A stretch of DNA of 22,106 bases from Ruminococcus sp. UBA4275 (GTDB lineage Bacteria > Bacillota > Clostridia > Oscillospirales > Ruminococcaceae): positions 1 to 22,106 of the forward strand of contig DGVV01000171.1 of the NCBI GenBank assembly GCA_002395085.1, written 5' to 3'. The notes under the pieces were generated by a model, which worked only from the letters and a program-made list of their open reading frames with translations, did no database searches and was not told the origin of the DNA. The position numbers and the translations under genes are program-made. Shown piece after piece: positions 22,007 through 22,106 of this stretch; positions within the stretch are counted from its first letter, which is position 1; the number at the start of each line of letters is the position of its first letter.

Positions 22007-22106
22007 GGGTTTTTTGAAAATTTGGGTATGTAACTTTTTATGTGGTTACACATGATTTGTCAAATGAATGATCTGTTTATCCAAACTGAAGTTTTTGGTC
22101 GCGCTT
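22007..22106. other. Upstream edge, no gene seen
   Basis: An A/T-rich tract (GGGTTTTTTGAAAATTT at 22007-22023) that could act as an UP element for the promoter, then no recognised gene. GTAAC (22030-22034) and GTTAC (22043-22047) form a tiny dyad of no clear meaning. Confidence 0.4.

Overview
The window looks like chromosomal DNA of a GC-rich member of the Clostridia, most likely a Ruminococcus-like Oscillospiraceae. This is inferred from the mix of low-GC-Gram-positive gene families (YtrA-type GntR, BlaI/BlaR1, a SAM-I riboswitch ahead of metK, a MinD/MgsA pair next to a class B PBP), strong AGGAGG ribosome binding sites, GC-rich coding sequence and hairpin-rich intergenic repeats. There is no prophage, integrase, CRISPR array, tRNA or rRNA. 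Nine sigma-A-type promoters can be read, and every one has a 17-bp spacer.

Layout. (1) 1-2125: a minus-strand operon of YtrA-like GntR repressor, ABC ATPase and ABC-2 permease, with dyad operators over and just downstream of the -10 box. (2) 2343-5812: plus-strand SPFH/prohibitin membrane protein, MBL-fold hydrolase and a cytoplasmic leucine-rich-repeat protein. (3) 5873-7039: D,D-carboxypeptidase whose ribosome binding site lies in the 3' arm of the preceding terminator. (4) 7040-7934: a promoter-to-terminator unit with no usable start codon (candidate small RNA), a 172-bp inverted-repeat element, and rnpB with its promoter and terminator. (5) 7973-8665: a membrane-anchored DcrB/PsbP-like protein. 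(6) 8747-14160: MinD-like ATPase, methylglyoxal-synthase-like protein, Cys-rich mini-protein, hisS, PBP2 and an ArsC/Spx-fold protein. (7) 14213-15686: SAM-I riboswitch and metK. (8) 15690-15862: a hairpin-rich repeat with inverted ends. (9) 15862-18417 (minus): secreted protein with an LPVLG-type C-terminal sorting signal, sortase, and four-TM membrane protein. (10) 18521-19985: citrate synthase on its own promoter, divergent from the sortase operon. (11) 20203-22006 (minus): BlaI/BlaR1-like pair with two operators.

How it works together. Much of the window concerns the cell envelope: PBP2, D,D-carboxypeptidase, sortase and its presumed substrate, SPFH scaffold and BlaR1-like sensor. The most notable observations are: (a) a MinD that ends before the usual membrane-targeting helix and has no MinC or MinE, followed by a methylglyoxal-synthase homologue in which residues matching catalytic Asp71, His98 and Asp101 of the E. 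coli enzyme are Gly, Thr and Asn, which looks like a remnant of the clostridial mre-pbp2-min-rodA-mgsA cluster that has been repurposed or is decaying; (b) a compact sortase/LPVLG-substrate/membrane-protein operon; (c) the candidate small RNA upstream of rnpB; (d) a repeat family whose same end sequence occurs at 1-21 and 15690-15710, both times just downstream of a terminator-like hairpin; (e) several terminators placed immediately before a gene with no room for a new promoter.
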